Shown here: positions 5,981 through 7,288 of the stretch, piece after piece
How positions within the stretch are numbered: the stretch's first letter is position 1
Layout: every line of letters begins with the position of its first letter
Assembly (NCBI GenBank): GCA_902766675.1
Contig: CACXEN010000171.1
Coordinates: 1-7,288 of the forward strand
DNA length: 7,288 nucleotides
Reading direction: 5' to 3'
From: an uncultured Erysipelotrichaceae bacterium
GTDB taxonomy: Bacteria; Bacillota_I; Bacilli_A; Erysipelotrichales; Erysipelotrichaceae
The notes under the pieces: model-generated
The model's input: only the letters and a program-made list of their open reading frames with translations
What the model was told of the DNA's origin: nothing
The model's database searches: none
Position numbers and translations under genes: made by a program

Positions 5981-6006
5981 AAAAATGTGCTTTTCAGCAC
6001 ATTTTT
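5981..6006 (-). terminator. Intrinsic terminator of efp
   Basis: AAAAATGTGC (5981-5990) and GCACATTTTT (5997-6006) form a perfect 10-bp inverted repeat with a 6-nt loop. On the - strand it overlaps the last two bases of the efp stop codon and ends in a run of five T. The repeat is symmetrical and would also work on the + strand, but no + strand gene precedes it. Confidence 0.85.
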
Positions 6007-6562
6007 AAGCTCTTCCGGAATATTTACCATCAGCAGTTGAAATAACTACCATTTCTCCATTTTGGATAAACAATGGAACACGTATTTCAAGGCCTGTTTC
6101 TAATACAGCATTCTTAGTAGCTGAAGTAGCAGTATCACCTTTTACAGCTGGTTCACATTCTGTAATTTGTAATTCTACTTTATCTGGTAACATAACACCT
6201 AATATTTCAGTTTGGAACATTGAAATAGTCACATTATCATTTGGTTTCATGAACTTCATTTCCCATTCTAAACGTTCCTTAGGAATTTCAATTTGTTCAT
6301 ATGTGCTATTATCCATGAAAACAAGATTAGTTCCATCATCATATAGATATTGCATTTCTTTTTTATCGATATGTGCTTGTTCGATCTTATCTCCACCTGT
6401 GAAAGAAATTTCGTTAATAACACCTGTTCTTAAGTTCTTTACTTTCACTTTTACGATCATTTGACGCATAGCTGTTTTATTGTGATCTACATTTAAAACA
6501 GAAAAAATATTACCTTCGTGTTCAATAGTCATTCCTGGCTTTAAATCATTTACTATTACCAT
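6005..6562 (-). CDS. efp: Elongation factor P with atypical loop-I tip
   Basis: EF-P binds near the ribosomal E site and rescues peptide-bond formation at polyproline and similar stalls. This 185-residue protein has the full three-domain family sequence: VNDLKPGMTIEHEGNIFSVL at the start, KNLRTG and FTGGDKIE in domain I, MQYLYDDGTNLVFMDNSTYEQ in domain II, and a domain III ending in LETGLEIRVPLFI with ISTADGKYSGR. It aligns without gaps to B. subtilis EF-P through residue 40. Residues 29-34 read KTAMRQ instead of KPGKGA, so the usual modified Lys32 is Met and Pro-Gly 30-31 is Thr-Ala. The rest is well conserved, arguing against a decayed gene. The ATG has AAGAGG (6570-6575) 7 nt upstream. It has its own promoter and terminator and follows the comG genes. 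Confidence 0.96.
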   Translation of the reverse strand: MVIVNDLKPGMTIEHEGNIFSVLNVDHNKTAMRQMIVKVKVKNLRTGVINEISFTGGDKIEQAHIDKKEMQYLYDDGTNLVFMDNSTYEQIEIPKERLEWEMKFMKPNDNVTISMFQTEILGVMLPDKVELQITECEPAVKGDTATSATKNAVLETGLEIRVPLFIQNGEMVVISTADGKYSGRA

Positions 6563-6589
6563 ATATATACCTCTTAACCTTACGTATTC

Positions 6590-6617
6590 ATTTTAAAGAT
6601 TCGATTCTGTTTGTCAA
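6590..6617 (-). promoter_or_regulatory. Sigma-A type promoter of efp
   Basis: A perfect TTGACA (6612-6617) and TAAAAT (6590-6595; 5 of 6 match) are separated by 16 nt, in the 103-nt gap between the comGG-like gene and efp. Initiation near 6583 would give a leader of about 20 nt carrying the AAGAGG ribosome site. Confidence 0.8.
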
Positions 6618-6665
6618 TGTATAAAAGGCACTTTTAGGCTATTTTTAATAATCAAACATATTAAT

Positions 6666-7031
6666 TTATCGATATGATTCAAAATCTATGATTTCCATTG
6701 TTTCATTATCGTAATATACAACCAAAGATTCACTATATTCTGAATCTATATCCACATATATCACATCATCTTGGCAATATGCATGATAACTAATTCCATT
6801 TATTTGACTACTTATATCAATTGTGTCTGACTCCATTATTTTCATTTTTAAATCATGTATCACAATATATTCTTGATTAAAATAATTTTGATAAATATCT
6901 AAGTTCTCTACTGTATACAACGCATTAATTTGATTAAATAGAACGCTGAAACTCAAAGAAATAATAATCATAAAAATATATAGAAAATATCCTGATATAA
7001 AACCTTTATTCTTTATATAAGCTAATCTCAT
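6666..7031 (-). CDS. ComGG-like competence minor pseudopilin
   Basis: This is a 121-residue protein from the ATG at 7031, close to the 124 residues of B. subtilis ComGG. The N-terminus MRLAYIKNKG-FISGYFLYIF resembles a prepilin: a short basic leader ending in Lys-Gly, then Phe and a hydrophobic helix of about 20 residues. The Glu normally at mature position 5 is absent (Tyr here), as it also is in ComGG. The C-terminus (LVVYYDNETMEIIDF) resembles the IVFDQKQKKLL-type end of ComGG. ComGG is a minor pilin of the membrane machine that takes up DNA. Upstream ATGs at 7052 and 7100 are in frame but would lengthen the leader and lack ribosome sites; the site for the chosen start is also weak, so translational coupling is likely. 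It overlaps the comGF-like gene by 26 nt, as comG genes often do. The assignment rests on position and architecture more than on identity. Confidence 0.62.
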   Translation of the reverse strand: MRLAYIKNKGFISGYFLYIFMIIISLSFSVLFNQINALYTVENLDIYQNYFNQEYIVIHDLKMKIMESDTIDISSQINGISYHAYCQDDVIYVDIDSEYSESLVVYYDNETMEIIDFESYR

Positions 7032-7288
7032 ATTCTTTATTATTTCTTTCATATAACAAATATAAAATCTGATTATTATAGGTAAAAACAGCATTTTCAA
7101 TATCAGGAAAATATATTTGTGTACCAGGCTGTAACACTAAATATTGATTGATAAATGAAAATTTAAAATCTTTTCCATCATGTCGAAAATATATGACATT
7201 ATCTTTTAGTGTTACATCATAACTAGTTAGAAGTATTTTTCTAATTTGGTTAGCGGATATTAAATCTTGTATTTCATAATTCCGATTC
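7006..7288 (-). CDS. ComGF-like competence protein, C-terminal part (5' end outside window)
   Basis: The - strand frame is open from the window edge and encodes the last 93 residues of a longer protein, with a TAA stop at 7008-7006. No start codon is required inside the window. Visible sequence includes NYEIQDLISANQIRKILLTS, VIYFRHDGKDFKFSF, LVLQPGTQIYFPDIENAVF and a final short strand segment ILYLLYERNNKEYEISLYKE. This all-beta pattern, an acidic-aromatic start followed by LxLxPGTQ and a late IxxxxF, fits the C-terminal part of ComGF/GspJ-like minor pilins. The pilin-like N-terminus cannot be checked. The 26-nt overlap with a ComGG-like gene supports the call. No similarity search was possible, so an unrelated protein cannot be excluded. 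Confidence 0.55.
   Translation of the reverse strand, partial: NRNYEIQDLISANQIRKILLTSYDVTLKDNVIYFRHDGKDFKFSFINQYLVLQPGTQIYFPDIENAVFTYNNQILYLLYERNNKEYEISLYKE

Noticed and set aside
5250..6008. 252-aa + strand open frame opposite the lysine-rich gene
   Set aside because: It is antisense to the Lys/Ser/Thr-rich tail, where AAA/AAG codons read back as TTT/CTT. The Phe/Leu/Ser-rich product is a composition artefact, and it has no ribosome site.
6618..6650. Possible terminator after the comGG-like gene (TAAAAG-TGC-CTTTTA)
   Set aside because: The stem has only 6 bp, mostly A-T, with a 3-nt loop and no U-tract. It is too weak to call.
7050..7100. Longer start for the comGG-like gene (ATG at 7100 or 7052)
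   Set aside because: It would lengthen the overlap with the comGF-like gene and put an extra hydrophobic stretch before the prepilin-like motif; no ribosome site is seen.
1..7288. Mobile element, CRISPR array, toxin-antitoxin, prophage or defence system
   Set aside because: No transposase, integrase, terminal repeats, spaced repeats or small gene pairs were seen. Gene content is core chromosomal and base composition looks uniform apart from the riboswitch and one palindrome.

Overview
This window is about 7.3 kb of AT-rich DNA from a low-GC Firmicute that uses the standard bacterial code (UGA is a stop, and Trp is read from UGG). It carries B. subtilis-type Shine-Dalgarno sites, a ComG-type competence locus and an FMN riboswitch in front of ribU. 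I suspect an Erysipelotrichia-like lineage, but no rRNA gene is present to settle it.

Layout. On the + strand, 1-776 holds the 3' end of an operon. It contains the C-terminal 140 residues of an FAD/NAD(P)-dependent oxidoreductase, then a complete DUF1667 (COG3862) CxxC protein. This pair usually accompanies glycerol-3-phosphate oxidation genes. A hairpin at 775-795 ends the operon. Everything from 802 to the end is on the - strand. Read in transcription order from the right edge it runs: a partial comGF-like gene; an overlapping comGG-like gene; efp with its own promoter and terminator; a lysine-rich five-TM membrane protein of unknown function; ribU behind an FMN riboswitch; a Q/N-rich tail-anchored protein of unknown function; cmk; and der. 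The last three are packed with a 1-nt gap and a 4-nt overlap and look like one operon.

How the genes work together. The window joins unrelated core functions: DNA uptake (comGF/GG), translation of difficult peptide sequences (EF-P), riboflavin import through an ECF transporter (RibU), CMP/dCMP phosphorylation (Cmk) and 50S ribosome assembly (Der). Two membrane proteins without recognised families sit among them and are conserved-locus candidates.

Most notable observations. (1) EF-P aligns gap-free with B. subtilis EF-P, but its loop-I tip reads KTAMRQ where the family has KPGKGA, so the usual modified Lys32 is Met32. (2) The ribU leader can be read down to its switching mechanism: the 5' strand of aptamer stem P1 can pair with either of two near-identical segments, the P1 3' strand or the terminator 5' arm. 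(3) A 41-bp dyad covers the ribU promoter. (4) The first GTPase domain of Der has NFID in place of NKxD. (5) A GC-rich nested palindrome lies inside the AT-rich tail-anchored gene. No mobile element, CRISPR array, defence system or stable RNA gene was seen. This is a conserved chromosomal region rather than an island.
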